Positions 34,443 through 43,678 are shown, counted from the first letter of the stretch. The stretch: 64,000 nucleotides of DNA from JAYPWI01 sp038135065 (GCA_038135065.1 JAYPWI010000008.1:56245-120244); one strand, 5' to 3'. Program-made: numbers and translations. Notes: generated by a model from the sequence alone, not told the origin.

Positions 34443-37400
34443 TCAGGGCATGACGGCCGAACATGGCGATGTCCGACAGAGGTACTCGGGCCACGACGCA
34501 ACGTCCAGGCCGCGCAACGGGCCACTCGCGGTCAGCCGGGCCCCTCGCAATCCGCCCGGAAGGTCGATCACCTCGCCGAACTCCATGGGAAGAGGCGCCG
34601 GGTACCAGCCGCTCGTGTCGGGCTCGGTGGTGGTCGTCGGTGCTGGAATCGTTGTTGTCGAGGTTGTCGACACGCCCGGCAACCAGGTGGTGCTGGTCGG
34701 TGCAGTGGGCGGGGGGCCGTCAGGGTCGTAGAACGTGAAGCCACCGGGCACGGTAGCCACGATCGTCGTATCGATCCGCAGGGTCAGATCGAAAATGCCC
34801 GGCGTTCGCACCAGTGGAAGGTCAGCCACGATCTTGTTCGACGAGAAGGTGATGATCTCGGCGATCCCGTCGCCCAACCACACCCGAGGTTGTTCCGGGA
34901 ACACGCCGTAGATGGAGACGATCCCCGAGCTCCCGATCTCTGCCGAATCGGGTGACACCGTCCAGACCTCCCACCCGGGGGCGGGAGGGGGCACCGTTGT
35001 CGGGGCCGGCTCCGGCGGCGCTGGGCCGGGGCCCGGGCCTCCGCCACTGGGTGTGCTGGTCGGACTCGTTCCTCCCCCATCGGTCGTCGGACTGGGGAGC
35101 GGCCCCTGCGTGGTTGGCGGTGCAGCAGGGGGCACGGTGGTCGGAGCACTGTCGATGGGCCGCTCCGTCGTCGGAGTGACGCCGCCATCGGGGGCTGGTC
35201 CGGCCGTTGTCGTGGTCACCCCTGGGCCCTCCGGGTCGCTCGGCTCAGGCCCTCCGGGCTGCACGGTCGTGGGAGTTCCACCGCCACTCGGCGCGGTCGT
35301 GGGTGATCCGCCACCACTCGGGAAGGTGGTCGACGTCACGGGTCCCGGAGAGGGAGCCGATCCGGGATCTTGGGGGTCGCCGGGACCGGGCCCCACCGGC
35401 TCATCGGGTCCATCTGGTTCTGGCGCCGTACTGGTGATCGGCCCGGACGTGGGGACGGTCGTGGGCGCTGGGTCAGGCCCCGTGGTGGTCGGCGACACCC
35501 CACCGGGCAGCACCTCGAAGACCAGGACCTGGGCCGGGGCAATCACATCCCCCGCAGTGCCATCGGAGGCCACGCTTTCGGCCAGCACCACCAGCGCGTA
35601 CATGCCAGCCGGGAGGTCGCTCTCGACGGGCAGGCGGATGCCGGAACTGAGGAGAGATGAGGCACTACCCAGGGTCTGCTCGCCGGTCACGGCAACCGTT
35701 CCCGTGTCATCGGTCAACGTCGTAGCTCCGGCGACAGCGATCTCGTGGCCGGCCACGCTGTGGGCGGCCCCGTCTACCGCCACCAGAAGGGTGGCCGTCC
35801 ACCGAAACCGCCGGGCCTCGAACATTGCTCGGTCGTTCACCCGGATGGTGAGCTCAGCGGCAACGCCCGACGCCTCGCTCACCTGATCCAGGCCCGTCGC
35901 CGATAGCGACACGGGGGACCCGAGGATCTCGTAGAGGGTGCCGACATTGAGCCGCACTGGGTCGACCAAGAGTCCAGCCAAGGACGGCAGCCGATCCCCG
36001 CCGGCCACCAGGCGGGTGCGGAGGGATCCCGACCCTTCGTCGGGCCCGTCCCCAACCATCAGCGCGGCTGCGCCGGCAACCATCGGGGCGGCCATCGACG
36101 TTCCGCTGGCACTGCTCCACCGGCCTCCGGGAACGGCCGACACGATGCCGCTTCCCGGCGCCGCCATGGTGACCGTGGCAGGGCCGGTGTTCGAGAACGA
36201 GGAACGCCCGTCGGCCGGATCAGTGGACGCAACGGCCACCACGTGGTCGTAGTACCTGGCGAACGAGGCCGGCCATACAGGGCTGTCGTCGATGTCGACG
36301 CTGCTGTTACCAGCTGCTGCGACGATCATCACGCCACGGTCGCGAGCGTATGCCACCGCCTGTTCGACGACACCCATCTGCGACCTGGGTACACCTGGCA
36401 TGGTCCCCAGGCTCATGTTGATCACCGATGCGCCGTTGTCCGTGGCGTACCGGATGGCTTGAGCGAACCAGCTGGTGTACCCCCGCCCCTGTTGATCGAG
36501 CACCCGAAGGTCCATGATCTGCACCGACGGGGCGACTCCGGCGATACCCACATCGTTCTGCCGGGCGCCGATGATCCCTGCAACGTGGGTGCCGTGGTAG
36601 TGGTTGCCCGCCTCCCAGGGGGAGGGATCCTGCTGAACGAAGTCCCATCCTCCGCAATCGTCGACGTAGCCATTGCCATCGTCGTCGATTCCGTTGGCAC
36701 AGACCTCCCCGGGATTCACCCACAGGCCGTCGGCTAGGTCGGGATGGTCGACCTCGACACCCGTGTCGAGCACGGCGACCACCACCCCGAGACCCCCCGA
36801 CGAGCGGGGCCACGCGTCGAGGATGTCGACATCAGCGTCCTCGACGTGCCCGCTACCAGACCCGTCGTTCTCGAGCGACCACTGGGAAGGGAAGTAGGGG
36901 TCGCTCACCGCTGCCCACACGGGAACGTCCTTCGTGACGGCCGCTGCATCCAAGCCCGCAGCACGGGCCAGCTCGTCGGCCTCGAGGGAGGTAGCGACAG
37001 CGATGGTCTCGTCGTCGACCCGCGTCGCGGCGATCACCTCCGGGATGGCCCGCAGCGCAGCGAGGGGGCCGGACACCTCCGCTGCCGGTACGGGTGCCGT
37101 GCCGTCCCCGCTGAGAAGCACCCGCTGTCCATCGGGATATTCGGCCCACAGATTTCCATTGTCATCGCTCACGAGATCGGGGGTGCCGCGCACACCGGCT
37201 GCGAGGTCGGGATCGACCGTGCGAGCATTCTGTGAACTGATGCGAGCGGAACGAGAGTCCGTCACGATCTGCCAGCCATCGGGCAGCCGAAGTTCGCTGT
37301 GTGTCGCCGTCGCCACCGGACGCGGTGCCGCAACGAGGAAGTGGTGCACCCCCTCCTCGTGAGGCACCGGCTGGTACAGGCCCAGATCCGGCACCGCAGG

Positions 37401-37511
37401 CGACCCTTCAGTCGCAGGGTCGGCTGCCCCGGGGCCCGTGGTGGTAGCCAGATACCCCACCACCACGGCAAGTGCTACGAACCCCCCGACCGTGGAACGT
37501 AGCGTTGGCAT
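34443..37511 (-). CDS. Secreted S8 (subtilisin) family peptidase with Pro/Thr-rich linker and IPT/TIG domain
   Basis: 1022 aa. A signal sequence or N-terminal anchor (10-30) is followed by a propeptide-like region and the catalytic domain, about 240-530: Asp249 in AVLDTGVEVDHPD, His306 in HYHGTHVAG, Asn402 oxyanion and Ser472 in SGTSMAAPMVAG. A repeat-like acidic D-D-D-G-N-G-Y-V-D-D loop (276-285) looks like a calcium site. Residues 671-845 are a Pro/Thr/Gly-rich linker, 848-928 an IPT/TIG immunoglobulin-like domain, and 931-965 a second Thr-rich linker before a short tail. It is an extracellular or surface protease. It is divergent from udp. Confidence 0.92.
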   Translation of the reverse strand: MPTLRSTVGGFVALAVVVGYLATTTGPGAADPATEGSPAVPDLGLYQPVPHEEGVHHFLVAAPRPVATATHSELRLPDGWQIVTDSRSARISSQNARTVDPDLAAGVRGTPDLVSDDNGNLWAEYPDGQRVLLSGDGTAPVPAAEVSGPLAALRAIPEVIAATRVDDETIAVATSLEADELARAAGLDAAAVTKDVPVWAAVSDPYFPSQWSLENDGSGSGHVEDADVDILDAWPRSSGGLGVVVAVLDTGVEVDHPDLADGLWVNPGEVCANGIDDDGNGYVDDCGGWDFVQQDPSPWEAGNHYHGTHVAGIIGARQNDVGIAGVAPSVQIMDLRVLDQQGRGYTSWFAQAIRYATDNGASVINMSLGTMPGVPRSQMGVVEQAVAYARDRGVMIVAAAGNSSVDIDDSPVWPASFARYYDHVVAVASTDPADGRSSFSNTGPATVTMAAPGSGIVSAVPGGRWSSASGTSMAAPMVAGAAALMVGDGPDEGSGSLRTRLVAGGDRLPSLAGLLVDPVRLNVGTLYEILGSPVSLSATGLDQVSEASGVAAELTIRVNDRAMFEARRFRWTATLLVAVDGAAHSVAGHEIAVAGATTLTDDTGTVAVTGEQTLGSASSLLSSGIRLPVESDLPAGMYALVVLAESVASDGTAGDVIAPAQVLVFEVLPGGVSPTTTGPDPAPTTVPTSGPITSTAPEPDGPDEPVGPGPGDPQDPGSAPSPGPVTSTTFPSGGGSPTTAPSGGGTPTTVQPGGPEPSDPEGPGVTTTTAGPAPDGGVTPTTERPIDSAPTTVPPAAPPTTQGPLPSPTTDGGGTSPTSTPSGGGPGPGPAPPEPAPTTVPPPAPGWEVWTVSPDSAEIGSSGIVSIYGVFPEQPRVWLGDGIAEIITFSSNKIVADLPLVRTPGIFDLTLRIDTTIVATVPGGFTFYDPDGPPPTAPTSTTWLPGVSTTSTTTIPAPTTTTEPDTSGWYPAPLPMEFGEVIDLPGGLRGARLTASGPLRGLDVASWPEYLCRTSPCSAVMP

Positions 37512-37639
37512 TGGCTGGGCGTCCCCTGAAGATCTGACCGGAGCTCCCCTACTATCGGTACGCCTTGCGGCCTCATTGAGCTTTCCCGGGACCCAGTGCT
37601 CGGCCCACCGGTCGACGAGGGCTGCGGCGATGGAACCGC

Positions 37640-37645
37640 TACCGT
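37640..37645 (+). promoter_or_regulatory. -10 box (TACCGT) of a likely leaderless promoter for udp
   Basis: TACCGT ends 6 nt before the udp ATG at 37652, with no ribosome site. Confidence 0.55.
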
Positions 37646-37651
37646 TTCCCC

Positions 37652-38407
37652 ATGGCAGACGTGTTCCACCTGGGGCTCGACACTGGAGACCTCGAAGGCG
37701 CGTCGACGGCCATCGTGCCAGGCGATCCAGCCCGGGTCGCCAAAATCGGCGCTCTGCTCGACGATGCCCGGCCGCTGGCTGCCGTGCGGGAGTTCACCTC
37801 GTGGCTCGGCTACCTCGACGGACGGCCGACCGTTGTGTGTTCGACGGGGATCGGTGGGCCTTCGACGTCCATCGCGCTGGAGGAGCTGGCCCAACTGGGT
37901 GTCTCGACCTTCCTGCGGGTGGGCACCACGGGAGCCATCCAGCCCGACATCGAAGTGGGCGAGATCATCGTGGCCACTGGCTCGGTGCGTCTCGACGGGG
38001 CCAGCCACCACTTCGCCCCACCCGAGTACCCGGCGGTCGCCGATTTCGAGGCGACCACCGCCCTTGTTGCCTCAGCTCGGTCCCACGGCATCGAACCTCG
38101 CATCGGCATCACCGCCTCGTCGGACACCTTCTACCCCGGCCAGGAGCGATACGACACCGTGTCGGGTCGGGTGCTGCAGCGTTTCGAGGGCTCGCTCGAG
38201 CGCTGGCGAGATCTCGGCGTCCTCAACTACGAGATGGAAAGCTCCACCCTGTTCACCATGTGCAGCGCCAACGGGTGGCGGGCCGGATGCGTGCTCGGGG
38301 TGCTGGTCAACCGTGTGCATGAGGAACTTCCCGACAGCGACGCCATTGCGGCCGTCGAAGACCGATCCGTTGCCGTCGTGGTCGATGCGGCGCGACGCAT
38401 GGGGTGA
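37652..38407 (+). CDS. udp: Uridine phosphorylase
   Basis: 251 aa and close to E. coli Udp over its full length. Visible segments are VFHLGL, AIVPGDPARV (phosphate site), STGIGGPSTSIALEELAQLG, FLRVGTTGAIQP, TASSDTFYPGQERYDT (base pocket) and NYEMESSTLFTMC (ribose site). It phosphorolyses uridine to uracil and ribose 1-phosphate. Its stop overlaps the GTG of cytidine deaminase, so the pair forms a pyrimidine-nucleoside salvage operon in which the deaminase feeds uridine to the phosphorylase. Confidence 0.94.
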   Translation: MADVFHLGLDTGDLEGASTAIVPGDPARVAKIGALLDDARPLAAVREFTSWLGYLDGRPTVVCSTGIGGPSTSIALEELAQLGVSTFLRVGTTGAIQPDIEVGEIIVATGSVRLDGASHHFAPPEYPAVADFEATTALVASARSHGIEPRIGITASSDTFYPGQERYDTVSGRVLQRFEGSLERWRDLGVLNYEMESSTLFTMCSANGWRAGCVLGVLVNRVHEELPDSDAIAAVEDRSVAVVVDAARRMG

Positions 38408-38814
38408 ACGCGATGGACAATCGAGACAGACTCGACATCGATTGGGAGGACCTTCGGCGACGATCCGTCGAAGTAGCCGCCCACGCCTATGCCCCCTATT
38501 CGGGGCTGTCGGTCGGCGCAGCCGGCCTCACCGACCAAGGCACGGTGGTGACGGGGTGCAACGTCGAGAACGCCTCGTTCGGCCTCACCCTGTGCGCCGA
38601 ATGCGGCCTGGTCGGCGATCTGCACCGCTCCGGCGGGGGTCGATTGATCGCGGTGAGCGTCACGGGCAACGGTGCCCTGCTCACCCCGTGCGGGCGCTGC
38701 CGTCAATTGCTGTCCGAAGCCGGCGGGCCCGAGCTGCTGCTCGACGCCGAGCCCGAACCGGTGACCCTGGAGGCTCTCCTCCCCGGCGCGTTCCGACCCG
38801 AGGACCTGCCCTGA
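38404..38814 (+). CDS. cdd: Cytidine deaminase
   Basis: 136 aa from a GTG overlapping the udp stop, or 133 aa from the ATG at 38413. The zinc site is C-A-E in FGLTLCAECGL plus PCGRCRQ, the three-cysteine pattern of the small tetrameric class. APYSGLSVGAAGL and CNVENASFG hold the substrate-binding Asn and Glu. It deaminates cytidine and deoxycytidine to uridine and deoxyuridine. Coupling to udp indicates joint expression. Confidence 0.94.
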   Translation: MNAMDNRDRLDIDWEDLRRRSVEVAAHAYAPYSGLSVGAAGLTDQGTVVTGCNVENASFGLTLCAECGLVGDLHRSGGGRLIAVSVTGNGALLTPCGRCRQLLSEAGGPELLLDAEPEPVTLEALLPGAFRPEDLP

Positions 38815-38866
38815 TCGACCGAGCGCGGCGACAGACCACCGATGGGCCAGAGCTCAGCTCGGTCGA
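38815..38866. terminator. Candidate bidirectional terminator between convergent genes
   Basis: TCGACCGAGC (38815-38824) and GCTCGGTCGA (38857-38866) are exact reverse complements with a 32-nt loop, placed just after cdd and over the end of the convergent SDR gene. There is no T-run, so this is a structural guess. Confidence 0.35.
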
Positions 38867-39696
38867 CCGACCGTGGGTTGGCGCCGGGTGGTGATTTCTT
38901 CGGCCCGACGGCTGATGGCCTGATCCCACGCCTCGTCGGTGAACAGCCAGAACTGCCCGGCCAGGATCGCATCGTGGACCTGGTCACCGACCACGGCCGG
39001 ATCCAGACCCGCCGAGCTGAGCGCCCGTCCCGAGAACTCCAACCACCGAGACCCGGCGTCGTCCCGGGCCGTGCCCGTGTCCCCCTGGGTTCGGCGGGCG
39101 GCGGCCCGCACGATGTCGGTGTCGACGAATCCCGGACACAAGCAGGTCACGCCCACCGTCGAGCCGTCGGCCCGCAACTCCTGGTACAGCGCCTCGGCCA
39201 GCACCACGGCCCCGTGCTTGGCCACCATGTAGGGAGCGCTGTAGGGACCCGTGACGTGTCCGGCGATGGAGGCGGTGATCACCACGTGGCCGTCACCGTG
39301 CTCGACGAGGTGGGGCACGAAGGAACGGATGCCGTTGGTCACCCCGTGGAGCAGGATCCCGAGGCTCCAGTCCCAGTCCTGCTCGGTGAGGGTCCAGGTG
39401 CGCCCCACCGAGCCGGTCACTCCTGCGTTGAGGCACACCACGTTCACCGCGCCGTAAGCCTCCAGGGCCGCTTCCATCAGGTGGTCGTTGGCCACCTGGG
39501 AGGCGACGTCGGTCCTCACCGCCGTTCCGCTCACCCCGAAGGCTTCGATCTCCTTCACCACAGCAGCCATGCCCGACTCGTTGAGATCGGCGACCACCAC
39601 GTTCATGCCCGCCCGGGCGAAGCGGAGGGACATCGCACGCCCCATGCCGCTCGCCCCTCCGGTCACCACCGCCGTTTTGCCTACCAGGTCGTCCAT
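38854..39696 (-). CDS. SDR family oxidoreductase
   Basis: 280 aa classical short-chain dehydrogenase with VVTGGASGMGRAM at residues 9-21, an Asp in VADLNE suggesting NAD(H) preference, LNAGVTG in place of NNAG, catalytic Ser in ITASIAG and Y-x-x-x-K in PYMVAKHG. The C-terminal region with its GRALSSAGLDPAVVGDQVHDAI helix is that of a hydroxy-substrate dehydrogenase of the kind common in actinobacterial lipid catabolism. Substrate unknown. It is convergent with cdd and has a TACTGT box 6 nt before the ATG. Confidence 0.83.
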   Translation of the reverse strand: MDDLVGKTAVVTGGASGMGRAMSLRFARAGMNVVVADLNESGMAAVVKEIEAFGVSGTAVRTDVASQVANDHLMEAALEAYGAVNVVCLNAGVTGSVGRTWTLTEQDWDWSLGILLHGVTNGIRSFVPHLVEHGDGHVVITASIAGHVTGPYSAPYMVAKHGAVVLAEALYQELRADGSTVGVTCLCPGFVDTDIVRAAARRTQGDTGTARDDAGSRWLEFSGRALSSAGLDPAVVGDQVHDAILAGQFWLFTDEAWDQAISRRAEEITTRRQPTVGRPS

Positions 39697-39702
39697 CAGG
39701 CC

Positions 39703-39708
39703 ACAGTA
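39703..39708 (-). promoter_or_regulatory. -10 box (TACTGT) of a likely leaderless promoter
   Basis: TACTGT on the minus strand, 6 nt before the ATG at 39696. Confidence 0.55.
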
Positions 39709-39776
39709 GCCATCGCCCTGGCGATATCACCTCATGGAAAGTCAGTGGCTACCCTCGTCGGGGTCGAGGGGGACTC

Positions 39777-40961
39777 ATGATCAAACGGGTCGGCACGCTG
39801 TTCGTAGGCCAGGTGGAGCACGAGGATCTGGGCTTCGACGCCCCGGCCGTCAACGACCGCTGGTACGACGACGACACTCTCGCCAGCCCGCTGCACACCG
39901 CAGAGGAGTTGGCGATCCTCATGGACCAGGCGGGCTACGACACCATGTGGCTGGCCGAGCACCACTTCCAACGAGAAGGCTACGAGTGCTACCCCAACGT
40001 GCTGTTGCTGGCCACCCACCTAGCTGCCCACACCGAACGGCTCCGCTTCGGGTGCGGGTTCAACATCCTGCCCAACTGGCACCCGATCCGCCTGGCCGAG
40101 GACTACGCGATGGCCGACGTCTTGACCCGCGGCCGGGTACGGCTGGGCATCGGGCGGGGCTATCACGCTCGTGAGTTGGCTGCCTTCACCGATCCTCACG
40201 CCAGCTCCGACGATGCCCGGGAACGGTTCGAGGAGCAAGCCCACATCGTGCTCGAAGCTCTGCGGAAGCCCGTGTTCAGCCACCGGGGCAAGCACTACCA
40301 GGTACCACCGGCCGGGGTGCCCTACCGGGGGTACGAGCTGGAAGACCTTACCCTCGTCCCCCGACCCCGGCACTCCACGGAGTGTTGGCAGCCGATCGTC
40401 TCGGCCACCGATCGGGCCCTCGACTTCATGCTCGACCACGACATCAAAGGGTTCGTCGGCGGGGGGGCGACATCGGGTGGGGCGTCCGAGGAGGTCGCCC
40501 GGCGTTGGCAACACAAGCTCGCAGAGCGGGGCCGAGACACCGAGCTGGGGGGCGACGTGATATTCGGGTTCTCCTTCCTCATCGCAGACTGCGTCGTGTA
40601 AGCCAAACGACTCGGGCAGCCCATTCTGGAGGAGTACCAGAAGATGTTCGCACCGCTCGGGTTCGCCGGCGATGTCGGACCCGAACGCCTGGCCCTCCTC
40701 GCCGACCCTTCCACCGCAGCCCTCGCCGGCATGGACACCATCGACGACGCGGTCGACAGCGGTGCATGGCTGGTCGGACCGCCCGAGCGCATCATCGAGG
40801 CATTCGAGGAACTGCAGGATTCCTATCCAGGCCTCGAGGAGATCATGGTCGCGCAGCCCGTCGGCGCTCGCCCCTCCCTGGTCGCCGATCAGCTCCGCCT
40901 CTTCGCCACCGAAGTGATGCCATCCATCGTCGAGAAGCCAACGCTCGTCGGAGGGGCGTGA
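39777..40961 (+). pseudogene. LLM class flavin-dependent oxidoreductase interrupted by an in-frame TAA
   Basis: Reading through the TAA at 40599-40601 gives one continuous frame of 395 codons, the normal length for this luciferase-like family. The first 274 residues hold YDTMWLAEHHFQREGYE, RLRFGCGFNILPNWHPIRLAEDYAMAD and RGRVRLGIGRGYHARE; the part after the stop holds AKRLGQPILEEYQKMFAPLG and the closing C-terminal helices. Both halves keep strong GC3 bias and domain sequence, so the lesion is recent, a base-call error, or read through. A GAA codon would fit the position. The ATG has a GAGGGGG ribosome site, and the true stop overlaps the next ATG (TGATG). Confidence 0.8.
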
Positions 40962-41905
40962 TGCAACTGGGTATCGGCCTGTGGTGTCTACAATCCACGG
41001 CGACGGCACCTCGACACTTCACCGCCGCCTACCAGGATCTGGTCCTCGACGCCCAGCTGGCTGAGGAGGTGGGCCTGCACAGCCTGTGGCTGTCCGAGCA
41101 CCACGGCTACCACGACGGGTACTGCCCCTCTCTGCTCCCCCCCGCCGCTGCCGTTCTTCAGGCCACCCACACCCTCGAGGTCGGCACGGGCGTGCTCCTG
41201 TTACCCCTGCACAACCCTCGCCGGGTGGCCGAGGCGGCCCGCTACCTCGGTGAGTGCTTCGACGATCGCTTCCACCTCGGCATGGGGATGGGGTACCGGC
41301 CATCGGAGTTCGCAGCCAAGGGGCGCGACATGGCCGATCGGGTGAAGCTGATGAACAGCGGCCTCGACACGGTGGTGGAATATGCCGCGTCGGACAGCCG
41401 TGACCACCTGTGGGTCGGGGTGACCAGCGAGGTCGCGGCCCGTCGCGCGGGGCGACGTGGGCTCGGTTTGTTCATCTCGGGCGCGTTCTCTCGCTCGGTG
41501 GTCGAAGGCCTGGTCGCCGCCCACCGGAGCGCCTGGGAGGACGCTGGCTGTCCTGGCGGGACCAGACCCCGGGTTGGTTTGTTACGGAATCTGTGGATCG
41601 CCGACGGCGAGGCCGACCGCCGCCGGGCCTTGGACTGGGTCAGGTCCAGCTACCTGGTGTACGCCGGGCTGGGTTGGGGAGCCGACGACACCGGGGTCGA
41701 TTTCGTCACCGGTATCGAAGCCTCGATGGACGAGGTCGAGGCCTCGGCCACCGTGGGAACCGCCGAGGAGGTGGCAGCGGAGTTGCTCGACTACGACGTG
41801 GATCTCGTGGTGTGCCGGATCGGTTACGACCAACCGCCCAGGTCGGCGCTCGTCGAGGTGATCGAGCGCCTCGGGCGCGAATTGGCCCCGCTGGTGGACC
41901 GATGA
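40961..41905 (+). CDS. LLM class (F420- or flavin-dependent) oxidoreductase
   Basis: 314 aa luciferase-like barrel. It has LAEEVGLHSLWLSEHHGYHDGYCPS, LEVGTGVLLLPLHNPRRVAEAARYL, DRFHLGMGMGY and a final VGTAEEVAAELLDYDVDLVVCRI segment. It is shorter than the preceding family member because it lacks one insertion region. The function is oxidation or reduction of an organic substrate with FMNH2 or F420. It is translationally coupled on both sides (TGATG before, ATGA after), forming an operon with the interrupted LLM gene and the small downstream protein. Confidence 0.82.
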   Translation: MQLGIGLWCLQSTATAPRHFTAAYQDLVLDAQLAEEVGLHSLWLSEHHGYHDGYCPSLLPPAAAVLQATHTLEVGTGVLLLPLHNPRRVAEAARYLGECFDDRFHLGMGMGYRPSEFAAKGRDMADRVKLMNSGLDTVVEYAASDSRDHLWVGVTSEVAARRAGRRGLGLFISGAFSRSVVEGLVAAHRSAWEDAGCPGGTRPRVGLLRNLWIADGEADRRRALDWVRSSYLVYAGLGWGADDTGVDFVTGIEASMDEVEASATVGTAEEVAAELLDYDVDLVVCRIGYDQPPRSALVEVIERLGRELAPLVDR

Positions 41906-42492
41906 GACTCGCCCTCGACCTTCGTGACACCAGTGCGACATCTGGCGACGATGCCCTCCTGACCCGGGCCGTCGAGGCTGATGGCTTGGGGCTGTGGGGT
42001 GTGGTCATCGGCGGACCACCGGGTGTGGAGTGCCTCAGGGCCGCCCGAGTTGCCCGGGAGACGTCGGATGTCGGACTGGTCGTGTGGATCGACGGTACGG
42101 CCGAGCACCCGCATACCATCGCCGAGGAACTCTCGGTGCTCGACCACCTCTCGGCCCGACGGGTCACCGCCGTGATCGACGGCCCCCTCGCGGTGAGGGA
42201 CGTGGTGTCGCAGTTGTTGGCAGGCTATGTCGTGGACGGTGGTGTCCTCACCCCGCCCCCGGCCCAGACCGCCATGACGGTGTGGTCATCGTCGGCTGTC
42301 GCGGTCGCTGATCTGACGGGTGACCTCGAGGTGGATCGGACCGTCATCGACGGGTACCGGGACGCAGGGACCACCCATCTGCTCGTCTCCTGGACTGGGC
42401 CGTTGCTCCCCCTAGCACGGCATCTCGCCACCCGGGCGGTCGGACCCGACTTTCCCCAACTCGTCGCCGATATGGCCGACCGACTGCCCTGA
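41902..42492 (+). CDS. Uncharacterised protein, possible shortened luciferase-like barrel
   Basis: 196 aa. I do not recognise it firmly. The beginning (MRLALDLRDTS), a GLWGVVIGGPPG segment and an RVARETSDVGLVVWID-EHPHTIAEELSVLDHLSARRVTAVIDG run resemble the front of an LLM barrel, where the beta strands and the 'LDHLS-GR' element recur. The usual His-rich active-site segment and the C-terminal half are missing. It may be a degenerate partner subunit, as in heterodimeric luciferases. It overlaps the full-size LLM gene by ATGA. Confidence 0.55.
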   Translation: MRLALDLRDTSATSGDDALLTRAVEADGLGLWGVVIGGPPGVECLRAARVARETSDVGLVVWIDGTAEHPHTIAEELSVLDHLSARRVTAVIDGPLAVRDVVSQLLAGYVVDGGVLTPPPAQTAMTVWSSSAVAVADLTGDLEVDRTVIDGYRDAGTTHLLVSWTGPLLPLARHLATRAVGPDFPQLVADMADRLP

Positions 42493-42514
42493 ACCTCCGA
42501 TTGCGGGCGACGCT

Positions 42515-43093
42515 TCAGATCCCGAGCGCCGCCCGGAAGCGTTCGACCAACAGCGGCCCATCCCGCGGGGGAACGACCAGGTCGGGCACGTCATCGGCCA
42601 CCTTGAACACCACGAGGACGGGGCCCTGGGCGGCTCGGCAAGCATCGACGCCAGCCGGCACGTCGTCGCCCTCGGAAATACGGAGGGTGGTGGGGAAGCC
42701 GCACGCAGCAGCCACGGCCGCCAGGTCGGTGCCCGACCCTGTGGCCGTGGGTTGGCCCCCCGTCTCCCCGTAGTGCTCGTTGTCGAGTACCGCGATAGCG
42801 AGGTTGGGCGGGGCAGCGGCCCCGATGGTGGGAAGTGCGGTCAGCCCCATCAGCTGTTCGCCGTCGCCCGTGACCACCAGCACCCGATGATCGGGCCTGG
42901 TCAGGGCAAGCCCGAGACCGACCATGGCCGCCCCACCCATGGCCCCCCACAGGGGAAAGTTCAGGGGGTGGTCACCGGCCGCCGTGATGTCCCACGCCGG
43001 TGCGCCCAGCCCGGCCACCACCAGTAATCCTGCGTCGTTCCGGTCGGCCAGCAACGCCGCAGTCGTGGCCCGACGGTCAATGCCCGCCGTCAT
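42515..43093 (-). CDS. ThDP-dependent decarboxylase, pyrophosphate-binding (beta-type) subunit
   Basis: 192 aa, only the C-terminal ThDP-binding domain of a decarboxylase. The pyrophosphate/Mg motif is VVTGDGEQLMGL...NLAIAVLDNEHYGETGGQP, the classic GDG-x-N pattern. The split into two small subunits matches sulfopyruvate decarboxylase (ComDE) and phosphonopyruvate decarboxylase-like enzymes. The partner gene overlaps its start by ATGA. No other coenzyme M or sulfolactate genes are seen nearby, so the 2-keto acid is open. Confidence 0.8.
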   Translation of the reverse strand: MTAGIDRRATTAALLADRNDAGLLVVAGLGAPAWDITAAGDHPLNFPLWGAMGGAAMVGLGLALTRPDHRVLVVTGDGEQLMGLTALPTIGAAAPPNLAIAVLDNEHYGETGGQPTATGSGTDLAAVAAACGFPTTLRISEGDDVPAGVDACRAAQGPVLVVFKVADDVPDLVVPPRDGPLLVERFRAALGI

Positions 43094-43671
43094 GACGCCG
43101 ACCCTGGATCTGGAGGGCTGCCTTGGCCCGTATCGAAGGATTTCACGCCGATGACGGCCTGATCGATCAGCACGGCGATGCCGCCGTCCGAGGCGTTCGA
43201 ACCGCCACCGAAGGCGTCCTCACAGGCCCGAGCAACCTCGGCAGGCACTGCGTCCGACGTCGACGCTCGCCGAACATCGACGCCGAGGGCTTCCAGGGTC
43301 TCTCCGGCAGCCTGCCCCATGGGCACCTGCCAGGGATTGGCCTCCCCGGTCTGACCGCGCATGGTCACCAGCAGCAACGCGGGCACCTGACAGGTTCCCA
43401 GCATGCCCACCATGTTGATGCAGTTCCCCACCCCGCTCGACTGCATCAGGACCGCACCTCGGCCGCCGCCGAGATGGGCTCCGACGCACATGGCGATGCC
43501 CTCCTCCTCGGTGGTCAGGGCGACCGTGTCGATCGCCGGGTCTGCGCCGAGGCGTTCGATGAGTTCCCGTAGTCCTCCGTCGGGCACGAAGCCGACCAGG
43601 GTGATGCCGGCATCGCTGAGCACCCGGTGGGTGGCTGCGCTCCAGGAGGAAGGAGAGGGACCTGCGGGCAC
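43090..43671 (-). CDS. ThDP-dependent decarboxylase, pyrimidine-binding (alpha-type) subunit
   Basis: About 193 aa from the GTG at 43671, chosen because a TACATT box lies 7 nt upstream; an in-frame TTG at 43680 is the alternative. It is the N-terminal PYR domain: FVPDGGLRELIERL, then TTEEEGIAMCVGAHLGG, which contains the catalytic Glu that activates the ThDP aminopyrimidine, and MQSSGVGNCINMVGML. With the downstream subunit it should form a heteromeric decarboxylase of a C3 2-keto acid such as sulfopyruvate or phosphonopyruvate (inference). Confidence 0.78.
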   Translation of the reverse strand: MPAGPSPSSWSAATHRVLSDAGITLVGFVPDGGLRELIERLGADPAIDTVALTTEEEGIAMCVGAHLGGGRGAVLMQSSGVGNCINMVGMLGTCQVPALLLVTMRGQTGEANPWQVPMGQAAGETLEALGVDVRRASTSDAVPAEVARACEDAFGGGSNASDGGIAVLIDQAVIGVKSFDTGQGSPPDPGSAS

Positions 43672-43678
43672 CGAAGGC

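Noticed and set aside
38815..38866. Origin or recombination site at the 10-bp inverted repeat
   Set aside because: Nothing else supports mobility here; a terminator between convergent genes is the simpler reading.
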